DNA of 64,000 bases from Diplolepis rosae (GCA_030998225.1 JAPYXD010000741.1:1860001-1924000), one strand, 5' to 3'. Shown: positions 1 to 11,060, counted from the first letter of the stretch. Numbers and translations: made by a program. Notes: generated by a model not told the origin, from the letters alone.

Positions 1-423
1 GTTGTATTAAATACACATAAAGTTATTCAAGTGTGATTAAAATAATATATAAAATGAAAGAACAACGGCCTGGTTCTATTATACATTCAACGCGTTATTC
101 AAGTAAGATTACAATAAAACATAAGATTAAAGAACAACATCCTGGTTGTATTAAACACTCAGCACGTTATTCGAAATAAGATTGAAATAAAATATAAAAT
201 CACGTATCAACTGCCTGGCTGTATTAAACACTCAACACTTTATTCATGTGAGATTAAAATAAAACATAATATTAAAGAACAACTGCCTGGTTGTATTTAA
301 CACTCAGCACCTTATTCAAAATTAGATTGAAATAAACTATAAAATCAAGTAACAACTGCCTGGTTGTATTTAACACTCAGAAAGTTATTCAAGTGTGATT
401 AAAATAATATATAAAATGAAATA

Positions 424-439
424 ACAACTGCCTGGTTGT
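424..439. other. Conserved 16 bp dyad core of the monomer (one example)
   Basis: The bases ACAACTGCCTGGTTGT form an imperfect inverted repeat: arms ACAAC and GTTGT, loop TGCCTG. The block is GC-rich compared with the rest of the unit and recurs in most monomers at the same position. Common variants hit one arm (GTGGT, TCAAC) or the loop (TGTCTG, TACCTG, ATCCTG). Conserved short boxes inside otherwise drifting satellites are known to bind proteins, as the CENP-B box does in alpha satellite, but this sequence does not match the CENP-B box. A binding role here is only inference. Confidence 0.55.
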
Positions 440-497
440 ATTAAACACTCAGCACGTTATTCGAAATAAGATTGAAATAAAATATAAGATAAAAGAA
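425..497 (+). repeat. Type A monomer (73 bp), reference copy
   Basis: This unit shows the commonest form: core CAACTGCCTGGTTG, then CACTCAGCACGTTATTC, then an AAATAAGATTGAAATAAAA stretch ending in AAGATAAAAGAA. It is 73 bp because the centre reads TTCGAAATAAG or TTCAAAATAAG rather than TTCAAGTAAG, one base longer. In the frame that stays open in 72 bp units, that extra base creates TCA AAA TAA, so type A always closes the frame. A frequent subtype has GATTCAAAAAAATATAAG and is 72 bp (for example 643-714). Another has GGCACGTTATTCTAAATAAG. Confidence 0.9.
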
Positions 498-569
498 CAA
501 CTGCCTGGTGGTATTAAACACACAGAAAGTTATTCAAGTGTGATTAAAATAATATATAAAATGAAATAA
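498..569 (+). repeat. Type B monomer (72 bp), reference copy
   Basis: Type B is marked by the centre AGTTATTCAAGTGTGATT and the tail ATAATATATAAAATGAAA, often with ACACACAGAAAG or ACTCAGCAAG upstream. Many copies carry GGTGGTATT in place of GGTTGTATT just after the core. It is exactly 72 bp, so it keeps a 24-codon frame. It commonly follows a type A unit, and the pair spans about 145 bp. It is found throughout the window. Confidence 0.9.
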
Positions 570-642
570 CAACTGCCTGGTTGTATTAAACACTCAGCAC
601 GTTATTCAAAATTAGATTGAAATAAAATATAAAATCACGTAT
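570..642 (+). repeat. Type D monomer (73 bp), reference copy
   Basis: Type D resembles type A but reads TTCAAAATTAGATTG and ends in AAAATCACGTAT or AAAATCAAGTAA, which join the next core as TATCAACTG or TAACAACTG. A related form reads TTCAACATAAGATTG with CAGCACCTTATTC upstream. The unit is 73 bp. The AAAATCACGTAT ending changes the first arm of the core dyad of the next unit from ACAAC to TCAAC. Confidence 0.85.
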
Positions 643-661
643 CAACTTCCTGGTTGTATTA

Positions 662-1640
662 AACACTCAGCACGTTATTCAAAATAAGATTCAAAAAAAT
701 ATAAGATAAAAGAACAACTGCCTGGTTGTGTAAAACACTCAGCAAGTTATTCAAGTGTGATTAAAATAATAAATAAAATGAAAGAACAACGGCCTGGTTC
801 TATTATACATTCAACGCGTTATTCAAGTAAGATTACAATAAAACATAAGATTAAAGAACAACATCCTGGTTGTATTAATCACTCAGCACGTTATTCGAAA
901 TAAGATTGAAATAAAATATAAAATCACGTATCAACTGCCCGGTTGTATAAAACACTCAGCAAGTTATTCAAGTGTGATTAAAATAATATATCAAATGAAA
1001 TAACAACTGCCTGGTTGTATTAAACACTCAGCACGTTATTCAAAATTAGATTGAAATAAAATATAAAATGACGTATCAACTGCCTGGTTGTATAAAACAC
1101 TCAGCAAGTTATTCAAGTGTGATTAAAATAATATATAAAATGAAAGAACAACGGCCTGGTTCTATTATACATTCAACGCGTTTTTCAAGTAAGATTACAA
1201 TAAAACATAAGATTAAAGAACAACATCCTGGTTGTATTAAACACTCAGCACGTTATTCAAAATAAGGTTGAAATAAAATATAAGATAAAAGAACAACTGC
1301 CTGGTGGTATTAAACACACATAAAGTCATTCAAGTGTGATTAAAATAATATATAAAATGAAATAACAACTGCCTGGTTGTATTAAACACTCAGCACGTTA
1401 TTCAAAATAAGATTCAAAAAAATATAAGATAAAATAACAACTGCCTGGTGGTTTTAAACACACAGAAAGTTATACAAGTGTGATTAAAATAATATATAAA
1501 ATGAAATAACAACTGCCTGGTTGTATTAAACACTCAGCACGTTATTCAAAATTAGATTGAAATAAAATATAAAATCACGTATCAACTGCCTGGTTGTATT
1601 AAACACTCAGCACGTTATTCAAAATAAGATTCAAATGAAA
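662..1640. repeat. Segmental duplication block 1a (partner 19142-20120)
   Basis: Line-by-line comparison at an offset of 18480 bp shows near identity over about 13 monomers. Differences are few, for example AAAATGACGT at 1068 against AAAATCACGT, TTTTTCAAG at 1181 against TTATTCAAG, and AAAATAACAA near 1430 against AAAAGAACAA. The match ends near 1640, where the tail changes to CAAATGAAATATAATATC. Confidence 0.85.
787..858 (+). repeat. Type C monomer (72 bp), reference copy with MluI-like ACGCGT
   Basis: Type C starts CAACGGCCTGGTTCTATTAT, continues ACATTCAACGCGTTATTC and ends ACATAAGATTAAAGAA. This ACGCGT-bearing form is concentrated at about 0.1-3.5 kb and 16.6-20.3 kb, the two zones that are copies of each other; only isolated ACGCGT units of other types occur near 26.3 and 60.9 kb. 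A sister form with CAACACGTTATTC and GTTGTATTAT is spread more widely. The unit following it normally starts CAACATCCTGG. Confidence 0.85.
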
Positions 1641-2639
1641 TATAATATCAAAGAACAACTGCCTGGTTGTATTAAACACTCAGCACGTTATTCAAAATTA
1701 GATTGAAATAAAATATAAAATCACGTATCAACTGCCTCGTTGTATAAAACACTCAGCAAGTTATTCAAGTGTGATTAAAATAATATATAAAATGAAAGAA
1801 CAACGGCCTGGTTCTATTATACATTCAACGCGTCATTCAAGTAAGATTACAATAAAACAGAAGATTAAAGAACAACATCCTGGTTGTATTAAACACTCAG
1901 CACGTTATTCGAAATAAGATTGAAATAAAATATAAAATCACGTATCAACTGCCTGGCTGTATTAAACACTCAACACTTTATTCATGTAAGATTAAAATAA
2001 AACATAAGATTAAAGAACAACTGCCTGGTTGTATTTAACACTCAGCACCTTATTCAAAATTAGTTTGAAATAAACTATAAAATCAAGTAACAACTGCCTG
2101 GTTGTATTTAACACTCAGAAAGTTATTCAAGTGTGATTAAAATAATATATAAAATGAAATAACAACTGCCTGGTTGTATTAAACACTCAGCACGTTATTC
2201 AAAATTAGATTGAAATAAAATATAAAATCACGTATCAACTTCCTGGTTGTATTAAACACTCAGCACGTTATTCAAAATAAGATTCAAAAAAATATAAGAT
2301 AAAAGAACAACTGCCTGGTTGTATTAAATACACAGAAAGTTATTCAAGTGTGATTAAAATAATATATTAAATGAAATAACAACTGCCTGGTTGTATTAAA
2401 CACTCAGCACGTTATTCAAAATTAGATTGAAATAAAATATAAAATCACGTATCAACTGCCTGGTTGTATAAAACACTCAGCAAGTTATTCAAGTGTGATT
2501 AAAATAATATATCAAATGAAATAACAACTGCCTGGTTGTATTAAACACTCATCACGTTATTCAAAATTAGATTGAAATAAAATATAAAATCACGTATCAA
2601 CTGCCTCTTTTTATAAAACACTCAGCAAGTTATTCAAGT

Positions 2640-4600
2640 GTGATTAAAATAATATATAAAATGAAAGAACAACGGCCTGGTTCTATTATACATTCAACGC
2701 GTTATTCAAGTAAGATTACAATAAAACATAAGATTAAAGAACAACATCCTGGTTGTATTAAACACTCAGCACGTTATTCAAAATAAGGTTGAAATAAAAT
2801 ATAAGATAAAAGAACAACTGCCTGGTGGTATTAAACACACATAAAGTCATTCAAGTGTGATTAAAATAATATATAAAATGAAATAACAACTGCCTGGTTG
2901 TATTAAACAGTCAGCACGTTATTCAAAATAAGATTCAAAAAAATATAAGATAAAAGAACAACTGCCTGGTGGTTTTAAACACACAGAAAGTTATACAAGT
3001 GTGATTAAAATAATATATAAAATGAAATAACAACTGCCTGGTTGTATTAAACACTCAGCACGTTATTCAAAATTAGATTGAAATAAAATATAAAATCACG
3101 TATCAACTTCCTGGTTGTATTAAACACTCAGCACGTTATTCAAAATAAGATTCAAAAAAATATAAGATAAAAGAACAACTGCCTGGTTGTATTAAATACA
3201 CAGAAAGTTATTCAAGTGTGATTAAAATAATATATTAAATGAAATAACAACTGCCTGGTTGTATTAAACACTCGGCACGTTATTCTAAATAAGATTGAAG
3301 TAAAATATAAAATCACGTATCAACTGCCTGGTTGTATAAAACACTCAGCAAGTTATTCAAGTGTGATTAAAATAATATATAAAATGAAAGAACAACGGCC
3401 TGGTTCTATTATACATTCAACGCGTTATTCAAGTAAGATTACAATAAAACATAAGATTAAAGAACAACATCCTGGTTGTATTAAACACTCAGCACGTTAT
3501 TCGAAATAAGATTGAAATAAAATATAAAATCACGTATCAACTGCCTGGCTGTATTAAACACTCAACACTTTATTCATGTGAGATTAAAATAAAACATAAG
3601 ATTAAAGAACAACTGCCTGGTTGTATTTAACACTCAGCACCTTATTCAAAATTAGTTTGAAATAAACTATAAAATCAAGTAACAACTGCCTGGTTGTATA
3701 TAACACTAAGAAAGTTATTCAAGTGTGATTAAAATAATATAAAAAATGAAATAACAACTGCCTGGTTGTATTAAACACTCAGCACGTTATTCAAAATAAG
3801 ATTCAAAAAAATATAAGATAAAAGAACAAATGCCTGGTTGTATTAAACACACAGCAAGTTATTCAAGTGTTATTAAAATAATATATCAAATGAAAGAACA
3901 ACGGCATGGTTGTATTATACATTCAACACGTTATTCATGTAAGATTAAAATAATATATAAGATCGAAGAACAACTGCCTGGTTGTATTAAACACACAGCA
4001 AATTATTCAACTGTGATTATAATAATACATAAAATGAATGAATAACTGCCTGGTTGTATAGAACACTCAGCACGTTATTCAACATAAAATTGAAATAAAA
4101 TATAAGACAAAAGTACAACTGCCGTGTTGTATTAAACACACAGCAGGTTATTCAACTGTGATTATAATAATATACAAAAGGAATGAACAACTGTCTGGAT
4201 GTATTAAACGCTCAGCACTTTTTTCAAAATAAGATTGAAATGAAATATAATATAAAAGAACAGCTACCGGGTTGTATTAAACACACAGAAAATTATTCAA
4301 CTGTGATTATAATAATATATAAAAGGAATGAACAACTGTCTGGATGTATTAAACGCTCAGCACGTTATTCAAAATAAGATTGAAATAAAATATAAGATAA
4401 AGGCACAACTGCCTGGTGGTATTAAACACACAGGAAGTTATTCAATTGTGATTAAAATAATATATAAAATGAAAGAACAACGGCCTGGTTGTATTATACA
4501 TTCAACACGTTATTCAAGTAAGATTGAATTAAATCATCAGATCACAGAACAACTGTCTGGTTGTATTAAACACTCAGGACGTTATTCAAAATACGAATGA
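2640..4600. repeat. Continuation of the 0.66-4.6 kb segment, partner of 20.18-21.4 kb
   Basis: This stretch contains types A to E and matches 20177-21394 in three pieces. Between 3990 and 4431 it holds six monomers (about 435 bp, including the first type E units) that are absent from the partner, where 21240 joins straight on to the CACAGGAAGTTATTCAATTG monomer. It also holds the monomer with AATTAAATCATCAGATCACAG at about 4525. Confidence 0.8.
4261..4332 (+). repeat. Type E monomer (72 bp), core CAGCTACCGGGTTGT
   Basis: Type E has an altered core, CAGCTACCGGGTTG, lacking the usual CCTGG, and a centre AATTATTCAACTGTGATTAT followed by AATAATATATAAAAGGAATG. It recurs near 5047, 8985, 9693, 25227, 29382, 33971, 34761, 37855, 38638, 40448, 44586 and 52909, normally inside the same multi-monomer neighbourhood. 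It therefore tracks one HOR lineage. The loss of CCTGG is notable because that block is otherwise the best kept part of the monomer. Confidence 0.85.
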
Positions 4601-4767
4601 AATAAAATATATAATCAAGTAACAACTGCCTGGTTGTATTAAACACTCGGCACGTTATTCTAAATAAGATTGAAATAAAATATAAGATAAAAGAACAACT
4701 GCCTGATGGGATTAAACACACAGAAAGTTATTCAAGTGTGATTAAAATAATATATCAAATGAAATAA

Positions 4768-4832
4768 CAATTGCCTGGTTGTATTAAACACTTTATTCAA
4801 GTAAGATTAAAATAAAACATAAGATTAAAGAA
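4768..4832 (+). repeat. 65 bp short monomer, 7 bp deletion type (first clear copy)
   Basis: Here ACACTCAACACTTTATTC has become ACACTTTATTC. The full form carries AACACT twice, 7 bp apart, and the short form has exactly one copy removed, as expected from slippage or repair between the two. The rest matches the type C tail (AAGATTAAAATAAAACATAAG). By eye about 40 copies follow, for example near 7550, 10140, 13530, 22390, 27170, 31320, 35710, 43370, 49680, 53720 and 63110. They are absent from 1-4.7 kb and rare in 16.6-21.4 and 54-63 kb. Some copies have AAGCTT (HindIII) in the middle, as at 12758-12763. Confidence 0.88.
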
Positions 4833-5766
4833 CAACTGCTTTGTGGTATTGAACACACAGCAAGTTATTCAAGTGTTATTAAAATAATATATGAAATGAA
4901 AGAACAACGGCCTGGTTGTATTATATATTAAACACTTTATTCAAGTAAGCTTAAAATAAAACATAAGATTAAAGAACACCATCCTGGTTGTAGTAAACAC
5001 TCAGCACTTTATTCAAAATAAGATTGAAATGAAATATAATATAAAAGAACAGCTACCGGGTTGTATTAAACACACAGAAAATTATTCAACTGTGATTATA
5101 ATAATATATAAAAGGAATGAACAACTGTCTGGTTGTACTAAACACTCAGCACGTTATTCAAAATAAGATTGAAATAAAATATAAAATTAATTAACAACTG
5201 CCTGGTTGTATTAAACACACTGTATGTTTTTAAATTGTGATTAAAATAATATATAAAATGAAAGAACAACGGCCTGGTTGTATTAAACACTTTATTCAAG
5301 TAAGATGAAAATAAAACATAAGATTAAAGAACAACTGCCTGGTTGTATTTAACATTCAGCACCTTATTCAACATAAGGTTGAAATAAAATATAAAATCAA
5401 GTAACAACTGCCTGGTTGTAGTAAACACTCAGTACGATATTCAAAATAAGATTGAAATAAAATATATGATAAAAGAACAACTGCCTGGTTGTATTAAACA
5501 CACAGCAAGGCATACACCTAAGATTCAAGTAAAATAAATAATCAAAGAACAACTGCCTAATTGTATAAAACACTCAGCAAGTTATTCAGGTGTGATTAAA
5601 ATAATACATAAAATGAATGAACAACTGCATGGCTGTATTAAACACTCAACACTTTATTCAAGTTAGATTAAAATAAAACATGAGATTAAAGAACAACTGC
5701 CGGGTTGTATTAAACACTCAGCACGTTATTCAAAATAAGATTCAAATGAAATATAATATCAAAGAT

Positions 5767-5868
5767 TAACTGCCTGGTTGTATTAAACACTCAACACGTT
5801 ATTCATGAAAGATTAACATAAGTTAATTTATTCAAGTAAGATTCCAGTGAAATAAATATTCAAAACCA
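5767..5868 (+). repeat. 102 bp irregular monomer, copy 1
   Basis: After a normal start and CAACACGTTATTCATGAAAG, this unit contains ATTAACATAAGTTAATTTAT and then a second TTATTCAAGTAAG centre before reaching the next core, CAGCTGCCTGG. It is 102 bp, 30 bp longer than a 72 bp unit. The simplest reading is unequal joining inside two monomers. TTAACATAAGTTAA is itself a short inverted repeat (TTAAC / GTTAA). Further copies are at 41597 and 45734. Confidence 0.88.
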
Positions 5869-7549
5869 CAGCTGCCTGGTTGTATTAAAGGCTCAGCAAT
5901 TTATTCAAGTGTTATTAAATAATATATAAAATGATATAACATGTTCCTGGTTGTATCAAACACTCAGCACGTTATTCAAAATATAATTGAAATTAAATAT
6001 AAGATAAAAGAACAACTGCCTGGTGGTATTAAACACTCAGAAAGTTATTCAAGTGTGATTAAAATAATATATAAAATCAAGTAACAACTGCCTGGTTGTA
6101 TTAAACACTCGGGACGTTATTCAACATAAGATTGAAATAAAATATAAAATCAAGTAGCAACTGCCTGGTTGTATTAAACAGTCAGCACGTTATCCAAGTA
6201 ATATTAAAATAAAAAATAAGATTAAAGAACAACTGCCTGGTTGTATTTAACATTCAGCACATTATTCATCATAAGATTGAAATAAAATATAAAATCAAGT
6301 AACAACTGCCTGGTGGTATTAAACACTCAGTAAGTTATTCAAGTGTGATTAAAATAATATATAAAATGAAATAACAACTGCCTGGTTGTATTAATCACGC
6401 AGCACGTTATTCAAAATTAGATTGAAATAAAATATGAAATCAAGTATCAACTGCCTGGTTGTATTAAACACTCAACACGTTATTCAAGTAAGATTAAAAT
6501 GAAACATAAGATTAAAGAACAACTGCCTGGTTGTATTATAACACTCAGCACCTTACTCAACATAAGATTGAAATAAAATATGAAATCACATATCAACTGC
6601 CTGGTTGTATTCAACACTCGGCACGTTATTCTAAATAAGATTGAAATAATATATAAGATAAAAGAACAACTGCCTGGTTGTAGTAATCACTCAGCACGTT
6701 ATTCAAAATAAGATTATAAGGAAACATAAGATTAAAGAACAACTGCCTGGTGGTTTTAAACACACAAAAAGTTAGTCAACTGTGATTAAAATAATATATA
6801 AAATGAAATTACAACTGCCTGGTTGTATTAAACACTCAGCACCTTATTCAACATAAGATTGAAATAAAATATAAAATCACGTATCAACTGCCTGGTTGTA
6901 TTAAACACTCGACACCTTATTTTAATAAGATTGAAATAAAATAAAAAATGAAATAACAACTGCCTGGTTGTATTAAACACTCAGCACGTTATTCAAAATA
7001 AGATTCAAAAAAATATAAGATAAAAGAACAACTGCCTGGTGGTTTTAAACACACAAAAAGTTAGTCAACTGTGATTAAAATAATATATAAAATGAAATTA
7101 CAACTGCCTGGTTGTATTAAACACTCAGCACCTTATTCAACATAAGATTGAAATAAAATATAAAATCACGTATCAACTGCCTGGTTGTATTAAACACTCA
7201 ACACGTTATTCAAGTAAGATTGAAATAAAATATGAGATAATAGAACAACTGCCTGGTTGAATTAAACACACATAAAGTCATTCAAGTGTGAATAAAATAA
7301 TATATAAAATGAAATAACAACTGCCTGGTTGTATTTAACACTCAGCACGTTATTCAACATAAGATTGAAATAAAATATAAAATCAAGTTACAACTGCCTG
7401 GTTGTATTAAATACTCAGCAGGTTATTCAAAATAAGATTGAAATAAAATATAAGATAAAAGAACAACTGCCTGGTGGTATCAAACACACAGAAAGTTATT
7501 CAAGTGTGATTAAAATAATATATAAAATGAAATAACAACTGCCTGGTTG

Positions 7550-7900
7550 TATTAAACACTTTATTCAAGTACGATTAAAATAAAACATAAGATTAAAGAA
7601 CAACTGCATGGTTTTATATAACACTCTGCACCTTATTCAACATAAGATTGAAATAAAATATAAAATCAAGAAACAATTGCCTGGATGTATTAAACAGTCA
7701 GCACGTTATTCAAGTGAGATTAAAATAAGACATAAGATTAAAGAACAACTACCTGGTTGTATTAAACACTCAAAGCGTTATTCAAGTAGGATTAAAATAA
7801 AATATATGACCTAAGAACAACTGCCTGGTTGTAGTAATCACTCAGCACGTTATTCAAAATAAGATTGAAATGTATTATAAGATAAAAGAACAACTGCCTG
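7550..7900. repeat. Long-range duplicate of 51621-51971
   Basis: Five monomers match at an offset of 44071 bp. They include rare marks: a 65 bp unit with GTACGATT, GCATGGTTTTATATAACAC, AGAAACAATTGCCTGGATG and CAAAGCGTTATTCAAGTAGG. After about 7895 the two copies diverge (CAATCAGCACG against CACACAGCAAG). Confidence 0.82.
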
Positions 7901-8179
7901 GTTGTATTAAACAATCAGCACGTTATTCAAAATTAGATTGAAATAAAATATGAAATCATGTATCAACTGCCTGGTTGTATTAAACACTCAACACGTTATT
8001 CAAGTAAGATTGAAATAAAACATTAGATTACAGAACAACTGCCTGGTTGTATTAAACACACAGCAATTTATTCAAGTAAGATTCAAGTAAAATAAATAAT
8101 TCATGAACAACTGCCTAGTTGTATAAAACACTCAACACGTTATTCATGTAAGATTGAAATAAAACATTAGATTACAGAA

Positions 8180-8239
8180 CAACTGCCTGGTTGTAGTAAA
8201 CACTCAGTACGTTATTCAAAATAAGATTGAAAAAAAGAA
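8180..8239 (+). repeat. 60 bp truncated monomer
   Basis: The tail reads GATTGAAAAAAAGAATAG where the related unit just before about 52180 reads GATTGAAATGAAATATAATA before AAAGAATAG. About 13 bp are missing, giving a 60 bp unit. I saw no second copy with this deletion, so it is probably a recent private event, or an assembly error in an A-rich stretch. Confidence 0.75.
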
Positions 8240-8299
8240 TAGCTACCGGGTTGTATTAAACACTCAGCAATTTATTCAGGTGTGACTAAAATAATACAT

Positions 8300-9734
8300 A
8301 AAATGAATGAATAACTGGCTGGTTGTATAAAACACGCAGCACGTTATTCAAAATAAGATTGAAATAAAATATAAGATAAAAGAAAAACTGCCTGGTGGTA
8401 TTAAACACACAGAAAGTTATTCAAGTGTGATTAAAATAATATATGAAATGAAATAACAACTGCCTGGTTGTATTAAACACTCATCACGTTATTCAAAATA
8501 AGATTGAAATGAAATATAAAATCAAGAAACAACTGCCTGGTTGTATTAAACATTCGGCACGTTATTCTAAACAAGATTGAAGTAAAATATAAGATCGAAG
8601 AACAACTGCCTGTTTGTATTAAACACTCAGAAATTTATTCAAGTGTGAATTGAATAATATATCAAATGAAATAACAACTGCCTGGTTGTATTAAACACTC
8701 AGCACGTTATTCAAAATAAGATTGAAATAAAATATAAGATAAAAGAACAACTGCCTGGTTGTACTAACACAGAGCAAGTTATTCAAGTGTGATTAAAATA
8801 ATATATCAAATGAATGAACAACGGCCTGGTTGTATTATACATTCAACACGTTATTCAAGTAAGATTAAAATAATATATAAGATCGAAGAACAACTGCCTG
8901 GTTGTAGTAAACACTCAACACGTTATTCAAAATAAGATTGAAATGAAATATAATATAAAAGAACAGCTACCGGGTTGTATTAAACACACAGCAAATTATT
9001 CAGCTGCGATTGTTATAATACATAAAATGAATGAATAACTGTCTGGTTGTATAAAACACGCAGCACGTTATTCAAAATAAGATTGAAATAAAATATAAGA
9101 TAAAAGAAAAACTGCCTGGTGGTATTAAACACACAGAAAGTTATTCAAGTGTGATTAAAATAATATATGAAATGAAATAACAACTGCCTGGTTGTATTAA
9201 ACACTCATCACCTTATTCAACATAAGATTGAAATGAAATATAAGATCAAGTAACAACTGCCTGGTTGTATTAAACATTCGGCACGTCATTCTAAATAAGA
9301 TTGAAGTAAAATATAAGATAAAAGAACAACTGCCTGGTGGTATTAAACACTCAGAAAGTTATTCAAGTGTGATTAAAATAACATATAAAATGAAATAACA
9401 ACTGCCTGGTTGTATTAAACACTCAGCACGTTATACAAAAGTAGATTGAAATAAAATATAAGATAAAAGAACAACTGCCTGGTTGTACTAACACAGAGCA
9501 AGTTATTCAAGTGTGATTAAAATAATATATCAAATGAATGAACAACGGCCTGGTTGTATTATACATTCAACACGTTATTCAAGTAAGATTAAAATAATAT
9601 ATAAGATCGAAGAACAACTGCCTGGTTGTAGTAAACACTCAGCACGTTATTCAAAATAAGATTGAAATGAAATATAATATAAAAGAACAGCTACCGGGTT
9701 GTATTAAACACACAGCAAATTATTCAACTGTGAT
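8300..9734. repeat. 724 bp tandem HOR, two copies
   Basis: Copy one (about 8300-9023) and copy two (about 9024-9734) align at 724 bp, ten monomers. Shared marks are GAATAACTGGCTGG / GAATAACTGTCTGG, the AGAAAAACTGCC unit, the 71 bp unit and the type E unit. Copy two then runs into the CAAAACAAGATTG monomer also seen at about 61160 and 63255. Confidence 0.82.
8748..8818 (+). repeat. 71 bp monomer with GTACTAACACAGAGC (first copy)
   Basis: A one-base loss turns the usual ACTAAACACACAG region into ACTAACACAGAGC. The unit is always followed by one beginning CAACGGCCTGGTTGTATTAT. The ATGAATGAACAACGG landmark at its end lies at 8810, 9534, 25071, 29222, 33817, 34607, 37693, 38481, 52750 and 53329. 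These ten positions give HOR periods of 724, 4151, 790, 788 and 579 bp and so are good anchors for mapping the array. Confidence 0.85.
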
Positions 9735-10199
9735 TATAATAATATGTAAAAGGAATGAACAACTGCCTGGTTGTATTAAACAGTCAGCACGTTATTCAAA
9801 ACAAGATTGAAATAAAATATAAAATGAAACAACAACTGCCTGGTTGTATCATTTATTCAACACGTTATTCAAGTAAGATTGAAATAAAATATAAGATAAA
9901 GGCACAACTGCCTGTTGGTATTAAACACACAGAAAGTTATTCAAGTGTGATTAAAATAATATATAAAATGAAATAACAACTGCCTGGTCGTATTAAACCC
10001 TCAGCAAGTTATTCAAAATTAGATTGAAATAAAACATAAAATCAAGTAACAACTGCCTGGTTGTATTAAACACTCGGCACGTTATTCTAAATAAGATTGA
10101 AATAAAATATAAGATAAAAGAACAACTGCCTGGTTGTATTAAACACTTTATTCAAGTAAGATTAAAATAAAACATAAGATTAAAGAACAACTGCCTGGT

Positions 10200-11060
10200 T
10201 GTATTTAACACTCAGCACCGTATTCAACATAAGATTGAAATAAAACATAAAATCAAGTAACAACTACCTGATTGTATTAAACACTCAGCACCTTATTCAA
10301 ATTAAGATTGAAATAAAATATAAGATAAAAGAACAACTGCTTGGTGGTATTAAACACACAGAAGGTTATTCAAGTGTGATTAAAAAAATATATAAAATAA
10401 AATAACAACTGCCTGGTTGTATTAAACACTCAGCACGTTATTCAAAATTAGAATGAAATAAAATATAAAATCACGTATCAACTGCCTGGTTGTATTAAAC
10501 ACTCAGCACGTTATTCAAAATAAGATTCAAAAAAATATAAGATAAAAGAACAACTGCCTGGTGGTTTTAAACACACAAAAAGTTATTCAACTGTGATTAA
10601 AATAATATATAAAATGAAATTACAACTGCCTGGTTGTATTAAACACTCAGCACCTTATTCAACATAAGATTGAAATAAAATATAAAATCAAGTAACAACT
10701 GCCTGGTTGTATTAAACACTCAACACGTTATTCAAGTAAGATTGAAATCAAACATTAGATTACAGAACAACTGCCTGGTTGTATTAAACACACAGCAAGT
10801 TATTCAAGTGTGATTAAAATAATATATCAAATGAAATAACAACTGCCTGGTTGTATTAAACACTCAGCACGTTATTCAAAATTAGATTGAAATAAAATAT
10901 AAAATCACGTATCAACTGCCTGGTTGTATTAAACACTCAACACGTTATTCAAGTAAGATTGAAATAAAATATGAGATAATAGAACAACTGCCTGGTTGAA
11001 TTAAACACACATAAAGTCATTCAAGTGTGAATAAAATAATATATAAAATGAAATAACAAC
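10200..11060. repeat. Long-range duplicate of 53776-54636
   Basis: The match holds at an offset of 43576 bp over about 12 monomers. It passes through ACTACCTGATTG (10265 and 53841), the TTAAAAAAATATATAAAAT unit, GGTGGTTTTAAACACAC and AAATCAAACATTAG (10745 and 54321). A copy family of this neighbourhood is also present near 29.7-30.1, 34.3, 35.1 and 38.2 kb. Confidence 0.82.

Noticed and set aside
1068..1265. Open frames of 60-109 codons on the plus strand here and at about two dozen other places
   Set aside because: They lie wholly within the satellite, begin at arbitrary ATG or GTG codons in monomer tails and end where a 73 bp unit brings TCA AAA TAA. They have no ribosome or splice context and no non-repeat sequence.
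5767..5868. Possible transposon insertion inside the 102 bp unit
   Set aside because: The extra 30 bp look mostly like monomer sequence (TTATTCAAGTAAGATT). No target-site duplication or terminal repeats beyond a 5 bp inverted arm are visible, so internal rearrangement is simpler.
10020..10045. Match to the budding-yeast ARS consensus (AAAACATAAAA) in some D-like units
   Set aside because: The 11 bp match is expected by chance in A-rich repeats, and nothing suggests a budding yeast genome.
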